Shown: positions 19,744 through 30,107, counted from the stretch's first letter. The stretch is 64,000 nucleotides of DNA from Clusia tigrina (GCA_920105625.2 OV050032.1:128819829-128883828), one strand, 5' to 3'. The notes: a model not told the origin generated them from the letters alone. Program-made: numbers and translations.

Positions 19744-21633
19744 TTAGCACAGGAGATCTGTTGTGGATTTTCTCTTCAGTCGGATGAAAGTGAAGGCGTT
19801 GGAAGTGAGTTCCGATATCAGTGAATTTGGGTGGACTAGGAGTCTCAGATTGTGCGAAGTAGAGAGCTTTTTTATTTCTTGAGCGACTGTAGGAACTTTG
19901 AGGTCACGATGGATTTGGTTGTTTGTGACATAATAGGGCGCGTTTACAATCATTCTTAGGGTCTTTGATTGGAATCTTTGAAGTATTTCAACATTGGAAG
20001 TTGCCGCAGTACCCCACAGCTGAATACCGTATGTCCAAACTGGTTTTAAAATTGCTGAGTACAAGAGCAATTTGCTATCGATTGAGACTTTGGAGTTTCG
20101 ATTCAAGAGCCAGTGTAGATTTCTGAGCTTTATACCGAGTGATTTTCGTTTTGTAAATATATGTGTTTTCCAAGTTAATCTTCTGTCGAGGTGCATCCCA
20201 AGGTATCTAGCCTCATTACATTGGGGTATATTTATGCCGTTGAGTTTAACGGGTGGGCAGGTGTTTCGTTTGAGAGTGAATGTAACCTGGACTGATTTTG
20301 TTTCGTTCAACTTGATTTTCCATTTTTTTAGCCAGTCAGTAATTTTGTTTAGCCCACTCTGGATTTTAGAGGAAGCTAAGTGTGGGAGAGTGTCAACAGC
20401 TAAGACAGCAGTGTCATCTGCAAAGGTACCTATGGTGACTCCTTCAGCTGATGGTAAGTCGTACGTGTGAAGTAGATAAAGTATTGGGCCCAAGACACTT
20501 CCTTGGGGTACGCCTGCTGAGCTTTCATGGAGCTCAGATTGTTCCTCACCTTGCTTTACGAAAAAATATCTATTTGTAAGATAGGACTTGATTAACACAT
20601 AGTAGTTAATGGGGAGTGTAGTTTTTATTTTGTAAAGCAAGCCATCGTGCCAAACGCGATCAAATGCTTGCGAGATGTCAAGAAACGCTGCTGTACAATA
20701 TTGTTTATGTTCGAATGCAGTGTGTATATACTCAACAATCCTATGAACCTGTTCGATTGTGCTGTGTTTTTTCCTGAATCCAAATTGATGATTTGGAATT
20801 AGCTTTCGCTCTTCTATAATTGGGAGTAGTCTTTTCAGGAAAAGGGTTTCCATGAGTTTAGAAGCAATCGGTAACAAGCTAATTGGGCGATACGATTCAA
20901 CTTTATCAGCGCTTTTTCCGGGTTTGAGAATCATTTTTAATTGTGACACTTTCCATTGGGGAGGTATAAAGCCAGATGTTAGTACCGCGTTAAATAAGTA
21001 GGTAAGATATGTCACTCCTTCTTCTGGAAGTTGTTTTACTATTTTTCCAGTGATAATGTCGTACCCAGGGGCTTTCTTAATATTTAGCTTATCAATAGCT
21101 GCTTTCACTTCAGATTTGGAAAATTTACGTATGGGTAGGTCCATCTGATGGGTATTACTCAGAACACTTTTCACTTCTTCTGTTACACATGCTGGGGGCT
21201 CGATTTCCTGTGGGGTAAATACTTTTTTTAAGTGTCGGGCAAATGTGACTGCTCTTTCAAGGTCACTTTTAGCCCATTCGGTATTTTCCATTCGTAAAGC
21301 GGATTGGAACATTGTGGGTCTCTTTAGATTCCTAGTTGCTTTCCAGAGAGAGTATTCTGTAGCAGCTGTTGCATCGAGATTACTGAGGTAATGATGGAGT
21401 TGGGTGTTTCGTTCGTTATTAAGGATCTCTTTAAGTTCTTTTGTAAGCGCATTTAATTTTTTCTTGTCCTCAGGATGTCTAGTTTGTTGCCACTTTTTTC
21501 TTGCATATCGCTTTTCTCTCAATTTTTCTTTTATAGGTTTGGAGATGTTCGTTGATTTTCGCTCATTTAGTGTGGGGGGTGGAGTCCCACGCAGCTTGTT
21601 GCAGGCAGTTGTTGAAGTGTTCAACAGCCGCAA
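19744..21633 (-). pseudogene. Jockey-clade LINE ORF2, reverse transcriptase part
   Basis: This 629-codon frame carries a complete RT: LKMILKPGKSADKVESYRPI (about residues 232-251), NHQFGFRKKHSTIEQVHRIV, FLDISQAFDRVWHDGLLYKI with the first catalytic Asp, AGVPQGSVLGPILYLL, GTFADDTAVLAVD with the catalytic Asp pair (codons at 20413-20424), KYLGMHL-type RYLGMHLDRRLTWKTHI, and the Jockey-typical tail IWTYGIQLWGTA-like VWTYGIQLWGTAATSNVEIL. It is the continuation of the endonuclease frame at 22429-21563, displaced by one base at a run of six G/C at about 21573-21582. Apart from that shift it has no stop. Confidence 0.88.
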
Positions 21634-22429
21634 TGATATCTTCTTCAGATTTCAGTGATAGTTTTAAATAAATTGTGGAAGATACCATATATCGGAAGCG
21701 ATTCCAATCAGTTTTGTGATTATGTAAGCTACATTGACTGGGAAGAAGGGCAAGATTGTTGTTAAGCTCGACGAGAACTGGAGAGTGGTCAGAAGACAGC
21801 TCAAAACATGGGCTACATTTAAGATCACTAAGCATGATACCTTTCGTCACACAGAAGTCAATCAAGTCGGGAATTTTTCTTACATCTGTTGGCCAGTATG
21901 TTGGTGTACCTGAAGAGACAGGGAGTAAATTTAATTTTCCAATGGCCGCATAAAGCTGTCGACCTTTTGGTGTAGTGAGACGGGAACCCCAGTATGTGTG
22001 CTTTGCGTTATAGTCTCCTCCAGCTAGGAATCTATTGCCAAGGGTCTTAAAGAATTTCTCATACTCCTCCATTTTTATTGTGTGTTTAGGTGGGCTGTAG
22101 ACAGCGGAAATTGTAATTGGCCCTTTCCAGTCATCAACAATTATATTCGTGGCTTGTATAGCTTCTGTGCGATAAGATGTGCTCTCACAGTGTTTTATGT
22201 TATTGCGTATTAATATTGCTGAACCTGCATGAGCCTTATTATCTGGGTGCAGGGTGTGATAAAACTTAAAGTTCGGAATCTGAAAATGGCTTTTGTTGCT
22301 GAAATGGGTTTCAGATATTAGGAGTATATCTATTTCGTATGTTTTAAGGAATTTTTTAATCTCTAATAAATGTTTTGACAGCCCATTAGCGTTCCATAGA
22401 ATGATTTTTATGGGATTGAGGATGAGCAA
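21563..22429 (-). pseudogene. Jockey-clade LINE ORF2, endonuclease part
   Basis: A complete APE-like endonuclease in 288 codons: IILWNANGLSKH (Asn motif, residues about 9-20), ILLISETHFS (Glu motif), ISAVYSPPKH, FLAGGDYNAKHTYWGSR (Asp-Asn motif), IPDLIDFCVTKG and CFELSSDHSPVLVEL (Asp-His motif). It would nick the target DNA for insertion. The first codon of this open frame is TTG and not ATG; a TAA lies two codons upstream, so no ATG is available near the expected start, while the related copy at 7387 has ATG there. It overlaps the ORF1 end by 22 bases. The frame ends at the one-base shift near 21580, after which RT continues in the neighbouring frame. Confidence 0.88.
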
Positions 22430-23973
22430 TTCTTAGTCGTGAGGGTAACTAATAAGTTCATCATTGTTGTGATTTGTTGCATGACTTGCCGGAGTAGCAT
22501 TATCATTTCTCGCCTTTCGTTCGGGGCTTGGGTTTCTGCAGGAACAGTATTAATTGGTAGGGTCGTTGTGTTTTCATTAGTTGCTTGTGTTGAGTGTTTC
22601 AGTGCCTGAGCGTATGAAAGTTCATTTTGAGTTTGTTTTGATGTACTGGGATTTACCAGAACTTCCTGTTGTTGAGTAGGATTCATGGGTAAATTGTCGT
22701 TTTTCCTTAATTGTGGGTATTTCATTTTCTGAAGATTTTTATAGACTACACAACCTTTGTAATTTGCTGGGTGATTACCTTCACACAAGGCGCATTTGAC
22801 TTCATCTGATCTGCTTTTACGTACACAATCTGAAGACGTGTGGCTTCCGGCGCATTTAATGCACATTGGTTTCCTGCGACAGTACGTTTTTGTATGCCCA
22901 TACTGCTGACAGTTAGCGCATTGGGGAATATCGCGAGTCGGTCGGGGGGGCTCAAAAACAATTTTTGTATGAAGCAGGTATTTGACTTCATAAATTTCTT
23001 TATTGTTTGAGTTTGTTTGAAGTTCAATGATAAACATTGGCAGAGGCTTTTTTGTGTTTCTTCGCTTTATGTTCCAAATATTCGTGACAGAGTGACCGAG
23101 GTTTTGCAGGGCTTGGGTTATTTCATCTGTGCCTATAGATGGGTGCATATTTTTCAGTACTACTTTGAAGCCTCTTTCTTGTTTTGGCTTATAGGTGAAA
23201 AATTCGGTGTTTTTTAGCTCAAGCTGGTTGACTATTGTCTTGTAGGCTTCTGGAGAAAATGCCTGGATTTTAACTTGCTCATTGTTTATGAGCTTTAATT
23301 CGTATGAATTTGGAGCAGCTTCAGACAATAGTTTCATTAGAGGAGCTATATTGGTAACTCTGTCAACAAATATTGGTGGGGGCTTAGACACTTTTTCTTT
23401 ATGTTCTGTGCTTTTTTGGTCACATTCTTCAACTTCTTCTAGGGACGAAAATCGATTTTCGGTTCCTTTCGGATCTCCTAGCCAGTATTTTTCAAGTTTA
23501 GCTTGTTTTTGAGTGGTCTTTGTCTTACCTGGACTCTCTCTCTGCCTTTTCTTGTTTAGAACCGTTTTCCAGTCCTCGTCGTGGGAGGGTACACTTACTG
23601 TGACTTGGGGAGAGGCAACTGGTTGCTGTTGTTTGTATAGCAGCTGAAGCTGGCGTTGAAGCTGATCAATTTGTTGTTGGACAGTTTGTTGAGAGCTGTT
23701 TTTATTTGGAAAAGTCGAGCTTGATTGTGGCGAGGGGCATTGAGGACTCCAGGAATTTTGGAGCGGATTCTGAAGAAGGGGTTTCTTTTGTGTTTGCAGT
23801 TGTTGATGCTGCTGTTGTTGTTCCTGATGTTGTTTTTCTCGGTGTTGCTGTTGTTGTTGTTGTTGTTGTTGTTGCTTCTGCTGCTGCTGCTGCTGTTGTT
23901 GTTGTTGTTGTTGTTGTTGCTGCTCTTCTTGTTGCTGACCTTCCCCTCTAGGTGGGGTACGGTCTACACCCAT
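22408..23973 (-). CDS. Jockey-clade LINE ORF1 protein, intact frame
   Basis: A 521-codon open frame starting MGVDRTPPRGEGQQQ. Residues about 14-60 are a Gln tract (CAG/CAA mix, 23800-23935). The middle contains PPPIFVDRVTNIAPLMKLLS and KGFKVVLKNMHPSI-like GFKVVLKNMHPSIGTDEITQ, the RRM/PRE_C2HC-like region of arthropod Jockey ORF1 proteins. Three Cys knuckles lie at about residues 351-410: CANCQQYGHTKTYC, CIKCAGSHTSSDC and CALCEGNHPANYKGC. The C-terminus is Gln/Asn/Thr-rich. It should coat LINE RNA in cytoplasmic and nuclear particles. There is no stop or shift, in keeping with a young copy. Confidence 0.88.
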   Translation of the reverse strand: MGVDRTPPRGEGQQQEEQQQQQQQQQQQQQQQKQQQQQQQQQQHREKQHQEQQQQHQQLQTQKKPLLQNPLQNSWSPQCPSPQSSSTFPNKNSSQQTVQQQIDQLQRQLQLLYKQQQPVASPQVTVSVPSHDEDWKTVLNKKRQRESPGKTKTTQKQAKLEKYWLGDPKGTENRFSSLEEVEECDQKSTEHKEKVSKPPPIFVDRVTNIAPLMKLLSEAAPNSYELKLINNEQVKIQAFSPEAYKTIVNQLELKNTEFFTYKPKQERGFKVVLKNMHPSIGTDEITQALQNLGHSVTNIWNIKRRNTKKPLPMFIIELQTNSNNKEIYEVKYLLHTKIVFEPPRPTRDIPQCANCQQYGHTKTYCRRKPMCIKCAGSHTSSDCVRKSRSDEVKCALCEGNHPANYKGCVVYKNLQKMKYPQLRKNDNLPMNPTQQQEVLVNPSTSKQTQNELSYAQALKHSTQATNENTTTLPINTVPAETQAPNERREMIMLLRQVMQQITTMMNLLVTLTTKNCSSSIP

Positions 23974-24394
23974 TTTTTTTTCGTTATTATTTATTTTTGT
24001 TTAAAATTAACTTTGGCAACTCTACACTAGATACTTGCTAAGCCGCTTTTAATTTAACGTATTTGTGTACATACATAACCGTATAATAGCAGTGCTATTT
24101 TGCGGTTGTCTCACTTTGTGATTATTTGTTGTTTCTCACTTTATAATTTTGTTGTTTTTATTTTTGTATATTTTGTTTTTGTTTTTACACTTTATTTAAA
24201 AATTAAAGAATTTTAAGTTAGTTGTTTTCAGAATCACTGCACTCGGCACTCTTCCGACGCAGAAAATTTTGCACTTTCACGCTTGTGCGAAATTGTTATT
24301 ATTTTCTCATTAAATACCTCGATTTTTGTTAAATTTTATTATCACTATCGGATTAGTTTTTCACTTTGTAAGAGTTGCCAACTTTTTTTCGAAT

Positions 24395-24404
24395 ACTGGC
24401 GAAT
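24395..24404. repeat. Target-site duplication, right (ACTGGCGAAT)
   Basis: Exact partner of 19578-19587 at the 5' end of the minus-strand LINE. Confidence 0.85.
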
Positions 24405-24883
24405 AAAAACATTTGTATAATTATATGTCTGAATTACATGTGTGCACGGGTTAACAAAGTCGACTTGGCTGATTGTTTCTTTTCCTACAGCCTCTCAAAA
24501 TACATGTACACACCAGTACACACTACAACCGGCCCGATGTTAACATAACTAATACCTCGCCTTCAATTGCTACGATTGAAATTTGTTTTCATTTCAAATT
24601 CAGGAATAGAGAAATAAAAGTATAACATACCCACATTCATATACATACACACATATGCATGCAGTAAACCTATAAGCAAGCATACAAACATTCGCACATA
24701 GTAGTAAACACACATGCACATATAGAACTCGTAGCAAAACAATAATGTCTACAGGTTTTGCTCTTCCATTGCTGAGCAACTTCGGGCGTTGAGGTAAAAA
24801 ATTATACCATAGTGAGCCACGCAATTTTAACTCATTTCGCTGAGTGAAGAGAACGATGTAGTATCTTTGTAGTATATTGTCTT
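24405..24883. other. Intergenic gap, no gene seen
   Basis: AT-rich with short CA/TA-rich runs around 24610-24730 (CACACATATGCATGCAGTAA). The minus frame at 24600-24905 is low complexity and has no family resemblance. Confidence 0.5.
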
Positions 24884-25421
24884 TGGTATGAGGAGTCAAA
24901 ATCAAACTACCTGCGTGTAGCTAACTCACAGCACTAATTCCTAATAGATACTACATATTTGGAGTAACGGCATTTAAGATGTAGTATAAGTATCAAATAA
25001 TTGGGCAAGCACATATTTTTAGGGTGTAAGTATTATAAATAAATAGTTATTAATAGTCATTATGTGAACTTTTAGGGTGTCACAGTTCCGCAATCGAGTT
25101 GACGGCGGGCATTGCCGAATAGAATGCACCAGCATTCTTATATTAATTGGTCAGTTTGTTGAGCAACTGACACCAACTAACTATTGCGTAGCTAGAACAT
25201 CAGAGAGGTGCTTACTTTGACTGTAAGATTTAATTGTAAATAGTATATAAGATTTATGATTTTAAGAATAAAGCCTCTTGTTTTGAATTTAGAACTCGAA
25301 CGAATATTTGTTTGATTTGGCTGCTTTGAGCTCCTTTTAATAGAAATCAGTGGTTCGTTTACGCCAGCGCTTGCTATCGGCTGTTAAAGGCGCACTGACA
25401 AGCGAAGCAAGGACCCCAACA
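24884..25421 (+). repeat. Solo LTR, relative of the gypsy LTR at 46106-46613
   Basis: The two sequences align by eye along their length: an ATCAA(A/G)CT(A/G)CCTGCG start, a TTTTAGGGTG(C/T)(T/C)ACAGTT(T/C)CGCA(A/G)TCGAG block, CTGACACCAA(C/T)TAAC, and TAAATAGTATATAAGA with a nearby AAGAATAAA, which look like the promoter and poly(A) signal. Both end GGACCCCAACA. No internal retroviral sequence adjoins it, so it is probably a solo LTR left by recombination. No 5-bp duplication is evident, and its start is uncertain by several bases. Confidence 0.6.
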
Positions 25422-25489
25422 GAAAGGACCCCAATACGTGTTATTATACACACACCCGAAAATATCGAAAATACCCTATGCTGCAGCAG

Positions 25490-26240
25490 TAAGAAAAAAA
25501 ATTAAGAAGTCAGAATACTTTGTTAGGAAGTGGTTGAAGCGGTAAGATGAAGCAAAAACGTAAATGACGTTCCGGATGGCGAGAAGTCAAGAGCTATATC
25601 CAGCTGGCTGGATAAATTGATTTTGAAGCTGTTCGAACAGTATCCCACACTACAACTACGCGAAGGTAAGCAACAGTTTCTAAAAGGGATAAGCATTGAT
25701 CTCATCAATTACACGAAGTAAGGTCAAATTTCGATTTGCAATGTAAAAACCTTTGATTACGGTAGACCACATAAAAAACCGAAGGAGCTGGGCAAGTGAA
25801 AACAATAATCGCCATTGTTCGAAATTGGTGTTTACGGAAGAATCGGCATTTTGGGCATGTGTTTCAGTGAACCAACAATAAACAATATATACAACTCACC
25901 GTCAGACACCCTATAAAGGTTAATGTATGGGAATGCTTCTCAGATTACAATTTTGGAACTTTTCTTCTATTCACTATACAAGTGTTGCCTTCTGCAATCA
26001 GACAAAAATATGTTTGGATCTAATAAAGAAAATTGAGTTCTACAAGAAGGCAGTGACCAAATGTATTGGAGTCATCTCTGCCCCGAGAGGAAGTATCCAA
26101 ATGCCGTCAACACATTGGATTGGCCCCCACAATCGCCAACCCTATAGAAAATGTTATGAAAAACAAGCTTTAAATGAAAGCCCTTATACAATTTGAAGCA
26201 CCTCTGCCCATATACGGCATATATGAATATGTGACAATCC
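25490..26240 (+). pseudogene. Tc1/mariner-type transposase remnant
   Basis: Read across shifting plus frames, blocks in Tc1-like order are visible: SEYFVRKWLKR (HTH part, about 25510-25540) with LREGKQQFLKG; later ENXVLQEGSDQ and LCPERKYPNAVNTLDWPPQS (about 26040-26125), then NPIENVMKNKL (26132-26170) and ALYNLKHL. These match the family pattern for the second Asp block, the LDWP-QSPDLNPIENVW segment with the last acidic residue, and the C-terminus. Stops and internal loss (the first Asp block is not visible) show it is dead. I found no terminal inverted repeats. Confidence 0.55.
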
Positions 26241-26329
26241 TCTGTTTAGTACAAAATCTTGAATTGCTGCTTAATTAAAATATTAAGAGGAGTGCCCATA
26301 CACATTACAATCATATAAGATATAATAGG

Positions 26330-27120
26330 AATATGCGACAATCATATATATTATATATACAGATATGATCAGAATCAGTTTTTGAACATTTTTAATTTTG
26401 TCCGTCCGTCTGTATGTCTATGGCCACTTTTTTCTCCACCGCCAGAGCTATCTTAATGAAACTTTGCAACAATATAGTCTGGAGAAAGATACAGTAGCAG
26501 TTTGCTATATGTACCGATTTGGCCAAAGACACCCCGACCTCCAATATAATGCACTTTTCTCACCCTTTTTAAAATGATTATGACTTCGGTCCAATTGATG
26601 GAAGAGTGACAATTCAGTAGTTGTGTAGATGTGGATCCTACTAAACACTATGTAGAATGTGGGCGGCATATGTAACCTAACACGCCCACTATTAACACAT
26701 ATTCACAACTTAAAATCTGGTAGAGATTTACGGACTAAATTTTACGAGAAGTAATAAGGGGAAATTATACGGCTAACTGCAAAAAATTAGGTTGATCAGA
26801 TAAAGGACACGCCCACTTCCGACATAAGGAACTTTTGGTTCTAAAACTAAAATTAGCCTACCTATGCTCGTATTGCTGGTATGGGAATAAAAATGGTAGT
26901 AATGTACATTGGGACCACAATAGTGTTTGTGCAAAATATGGGGATCATACTACTACTGCCACGCCCACAATTAACCAAAAGTCATTACTTGCTTTCTACC
27001 GAAGATTTAGCAACGCAATTTCATAGGAAGTTTGCGGGTACTAACATTAAACACCACACAAAAAATAGTAGGGTTATTTTTATAGCCACGCCCGCTCTTG
27101 ACACTTTTTTATAACTCACG
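26330..27120. repeat. Dispersed repeat, uninterrupted copy
   Basis: A noncoding unit with TCCGTCCGTCTGTATGTC, CTTAATGAAACTTTGCAA, AAAATGATTATGACTTCGGT and several CACGCCCAC-type motifs. It corresponds to 12165-12459 plus 15454-16140 with no Transib between. I do not recognise the family. Confidence 0.5.
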
Positions 27121-27557
27121 ACCAATACAATATTTTTGGGCGAAATTATATATTATATATATTACATATATTGACGTTAGAAATCCTCTTAAACAAAGCA
27201 TAAATATTTGCAGATTTTCGCACTTCTAACTAAGTTGCAAGCTTGGGCGCTGTTTATTGCTGCGTGCGTGTCATAAGAAATGTTATTTATTTATTTATTT
27301 ACAAAAGAATGATTAGAATCAATTCTTATCATACGATATTTAGGAGCACTTGCTGCTAGGGCTTTCAACTCAGAAATGTTATTCGGTTTCATTGTTGCTT
27401 ACAAAAAATCAAATCAGAAGATGAATGTATGTGCTCCGTACCTCCCTAATAGGTCGCTTGTTCAGGCAAAATTTTACTTTTAAATCGAATACGTTCCGTT
27501 TAATGCATGTAACATACATTTTTGGGTTGCTGTGTCTTCCTTGCATGAATGTGTTTC
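27121..27557. other. Intergenic gap, no gene seen
   Basis: AT-rich, with a short TTTA microsatellite (about 27283-27300). No frame of note. Confidence 0.5.
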
Positions 27558-27612
27558 GGTGGGTTTAGGGGTAGAGTTGTCGGACTTAGACCATGGTTCG
27601 AATCCACAGCAA
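27558..27612 (+). ncRNA. tRNA-like (pol III box) sequence, possible SINE head
   Basis: GGGTTTAGGGGTAGAGTTGT resembles the D-arm/A-box region of a tRNA, and GGTTCGAATCC (27595-27605) is a perfect B-box. The spacing between them (about 25 bases) is shorter than in a normal tRNA, the T-stem pairs over only three base pairs, and I cannot close an acceptor stem. It is therefore probably a tRNA-derived SINE head or tRNA pseudogene, not a working tRNA. Confidence 0.4.
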
Positions 27613-28314
27613 AATAATTGTTCTTGCATGTTTTTACTCATAACTTATTGAAATAATTGATTAGCATAATTGAAAAATGTCAATGTTATTGTTAAAATAA
27701 AGGAATCATTTTTATATTATTTTTATTTTCCATTATGTATTCTGTCGTTCAACTAAGCTTTGATAACATACAATCTAATTTTTCAATTCAATAATCTGTA
27801 TAATTTGTGTTTTATATAAAAAGGACTTTAAAAAAATTATAAACAAGAATAAAATTTATATAAGGACGTATATTCATTATACGATCATATAAATCCAACC
27901 AGATAATCGAATGTATGTTAGTAACGAATGTATGTTAATTGTACACAAAAAATTGCGCTTTAATTTCATATGAAATCAATATAAAGAAGAATGAATGAAA
28001 AAAACGATTAAGAAAATAATATTCAAAACAAATTAGCAATTAAAATCTACATTATACATTTCGACAGTATACAAATTAAAAATGGTGGCTTGAAAACATA
28101 TGTTGACGTTCAAAAACATAGGAAATATTTCAAGATTTTGTACTACACTGAGGAATGTCGCATATTCCAATTATATCATATTTGATAACAATGTGCATAA
28201 CAAATATAAATATTGTACAGAAAATCTGAAAATTTAATTCAAATATTAAAAAATTTCATAATTGCAAATCTTAATGAATATTTTATAATTCCAATATTAA
28301 AAATATATTCTTAT
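27613..28314. other. AT-rich gap, no gene seen
   Basis: Strongly AT-rich with no supported frame. An inverted, partial copy of the AATATGCGACA motif lies near 28153. Confidence 0.5.
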
Positions 28315-28889
28315 TGTTATGAAATTACCCTCCTGTAAATTTCGCAATTGCTGTAATCAAATAATCGCTTGGTTGAACTAGAATAATTAACTTTATTTAA
28401 TTATTGGAATCTACACTCTTAATCTTACATTTAAAGTTACTTTTTAATACAATTTCGCACTTTTTTTATTTATTCACTTAATCAACTTTATTACGTAGTA
28501 TTGAACTAGAACATTCCAGAATATTCTCTACACTTCGAAAGAAGTCTCTAGAACATTTTAGAATATTCTAGAATATTCTCTACACTTCGAAAAAGTTTGA
28601 GTAACCTTCTAGAGCATGCATTTACGCATAGATTGTGTCTTGGCTTATATACACCTTCCACGAGATGAACTACAATGAACTAAAAGCATGCAATCATTTA
28701 TGTTTAACAGCACTCCACTTAATCTTGTTCGACTCGAACAAGGATAATACTGCAACCTTTATAAGAAGAGAGCCTCTCCATTTGTACGCGGTTCATTTTG
28801 TTCCTGACATTTCTTGCCATTTCGATGCGGTATACTTAGACTGCCCAATTACTCCGAATAATTCGTTACATGGTCCGAATTGCGAAACA
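28315..28889 (-). repeat. LTR-like block with heat-shock elements
   Basis: Bounded by TGTTATGAAATTACC on the left and GCGAAACA on the right, a TGTT...AACA structure of 575 bp. The left end resembles TGTTACGAAATTGCTCTCC at 36047, which borders the minus-strand gypsy element, so this may be a solo LTR of a related family in minus orientation (ending AATTTCATAACA on that strand). No flanking duplication is seen, so the LTR call is tentative. A TATA-like TATATAAG occurs on the minus strand at about 28645-28652; read on the plus strand the same site gives TTATATAC. Confidence 0.4.
28509..28578. promoter_or_regulatory. Heat-shock-element arrays (two)
   Basis: 28509-28526 reads GAACATTCCAGAATATTC, four perfect alternating GAA/TTC units. 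28551-28578 has six alternating units with one mismatch (GAACATTTTAGAATATTCTA then GAATATTC). The arrays are part of a roughly 52-bp tandem duplication with the shared tail TCTCTACACTTCGAAA. Such nGAAnnTTCn arrays are the binding sites of heat shock factor trimers. A TATA-like box lies about 70-140 bp to the right. Confidence 0.65.
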
Positions 28890-29191
28890 ATGTTCCGGTG
28901 TTCCGTATGAGCTCTAGGAACATCCGAATTTTCTCATTATATTTCAATAAACAATAAAATTTTAAATCATATTGCAATCAATAAAAAAACGGAAATTAAT
29001 CAACTGGAGTACGCATAATTTCAACCCTGCAGGTTATGCAAAGGGGCGACACCGTTTTCTTTTTTCAATGAAAAATTGAAAAAATAATTTCAGTTCACTA
29101 AAATTACCACATAAAATAGTAATGTTCGTTGCGATATTTGTGGATCGGAGTTTTCAATTGCGCATAGTGGAAGAGCCGATATTTTAACACA

Positions 29192-30107
29192 TATTTTTTT
29201 TTTATTTTTTATTTCCCTTTATTTCATACATCTGTCACCATTATATTGACACCTAGTACATGATTTGATAAATTGTTTGGAAATTAATATTAAAAACACA
29301 TTTTGGCCAGTGCCAAGAAGTGATACAACAGAAATTATTTACATTAATTATAATAGTTCACTATAATTATATTATAACAAAATTATGTTTATGATAATTA
29401 TTTACATTTACATTTCCAATACTATTACTAATATGTGTAGTCTGGATTTCTAAGTTCATTAGGTCGTTTGGTCGAGTTCTCTTTAAACGACGCATGGTGG
29501 TTTCCTCTAGATGTAGCAACTCGTTTATTTGTTCGTTATTATGCCCATGCAGTGTATCGTAGTGTTTTGTGGATATCTTTTTTATTTCTTCGTCAATTCT
29601 TGTCATATTTAGTTTGCGGGGTATATCTTCATTTGTTGTGTACCAACCTGACTTTATGATAACTCTTAATATTCTAGAATGCTGTCTTTGAATTTTTTGT
29701 ATGTGTGACTGCTTTGCCGTTCCCCATACTTGGAGTCCGTACGTCCAAATTGGCTTTTTAGTACACTTGTATAGCAGCAACTTCTTGCTAATTGTGAGTT
29801 TAGATTGCTTACCCATTAACCAATATAGTTGCCTAAATTTTTCTTTTATTTGTTTCGTTTTTTGTTTGATGTGGTAGTGCCAATTTAGCTTTGAGTCCAT
29901 GTGTATACCAAGGTATTTAGTAGTAGACCCTATTTTTATATCTTTATTGTTTATTTTAATAGGTATTGGGTTAAATTTTGTTTTAGTTGTAAAAATTATT
30001 TGTACAGTCTTATCTTCATTAATTTTCAAGCACCATTTACCAAACCATTCCTTAACATTATCTGTGTATATCTGCCGATTTGCAGTCGCAGTATTTCGCT
30101 CGAACAA
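29192..30107 (-). mobile_element. 5'-truncated Jockey-clade LINE (RT C-terminal half)
   Basis: A 246-codon frame (30107-29367) holds the post-catalytic part of a Jockey-type RT: VKEWFGKWCLKINEDKTVQI, TTKYLGIHMDSKLNWHYHIK, LYWLMGKQSKLTISKKLLLY, PIWTYGLQVWGTAKQSHIQK and the C-terminal tail. A T-rich run at 29190-29213 marks the 3' poly(A) end. The 5' part including FADD is missing, typical truncation. It separates the BED finger from the rest of the hAT gene. No clear target duplication is seen. Confidence 0.75.

Larger units (their letters stand above)
19588..24394 (-). mobile_element. Near-full-length Jockey-clade LINE
   Basis: A 4.8-kb minus-strand LINE with a 5' UTR (24394-23974), ORF1 (23973-22408), ORF2 (22429-19744, one frameshift) and a 3' UTR ending in a T-run on the plus strand (about 19587-19618, with a few A interruptions). 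It is flanked by the exact 10-bp duplication ACTGGCGAAT, which sets both ends and indicates a full-length, fairly recent insertion by target-primed reverse transcription. The 5' end starts ATTCGAAAAAAAGTTGGC on the coding strand. Confidence 0.88.

Noticed and set aside
23706..24030. Plus-strand Val- and Leu-rich frames opposite the Gln tract
   Set aside because: They are antisense reads of the CAG/CAA repeat in the LINE ORF1 on the minus strand.
27558..27612. Functional tRNA gene
   Set aside because: Box spacing is too short, the T-stem is weak and no acceptor stem can be paired.
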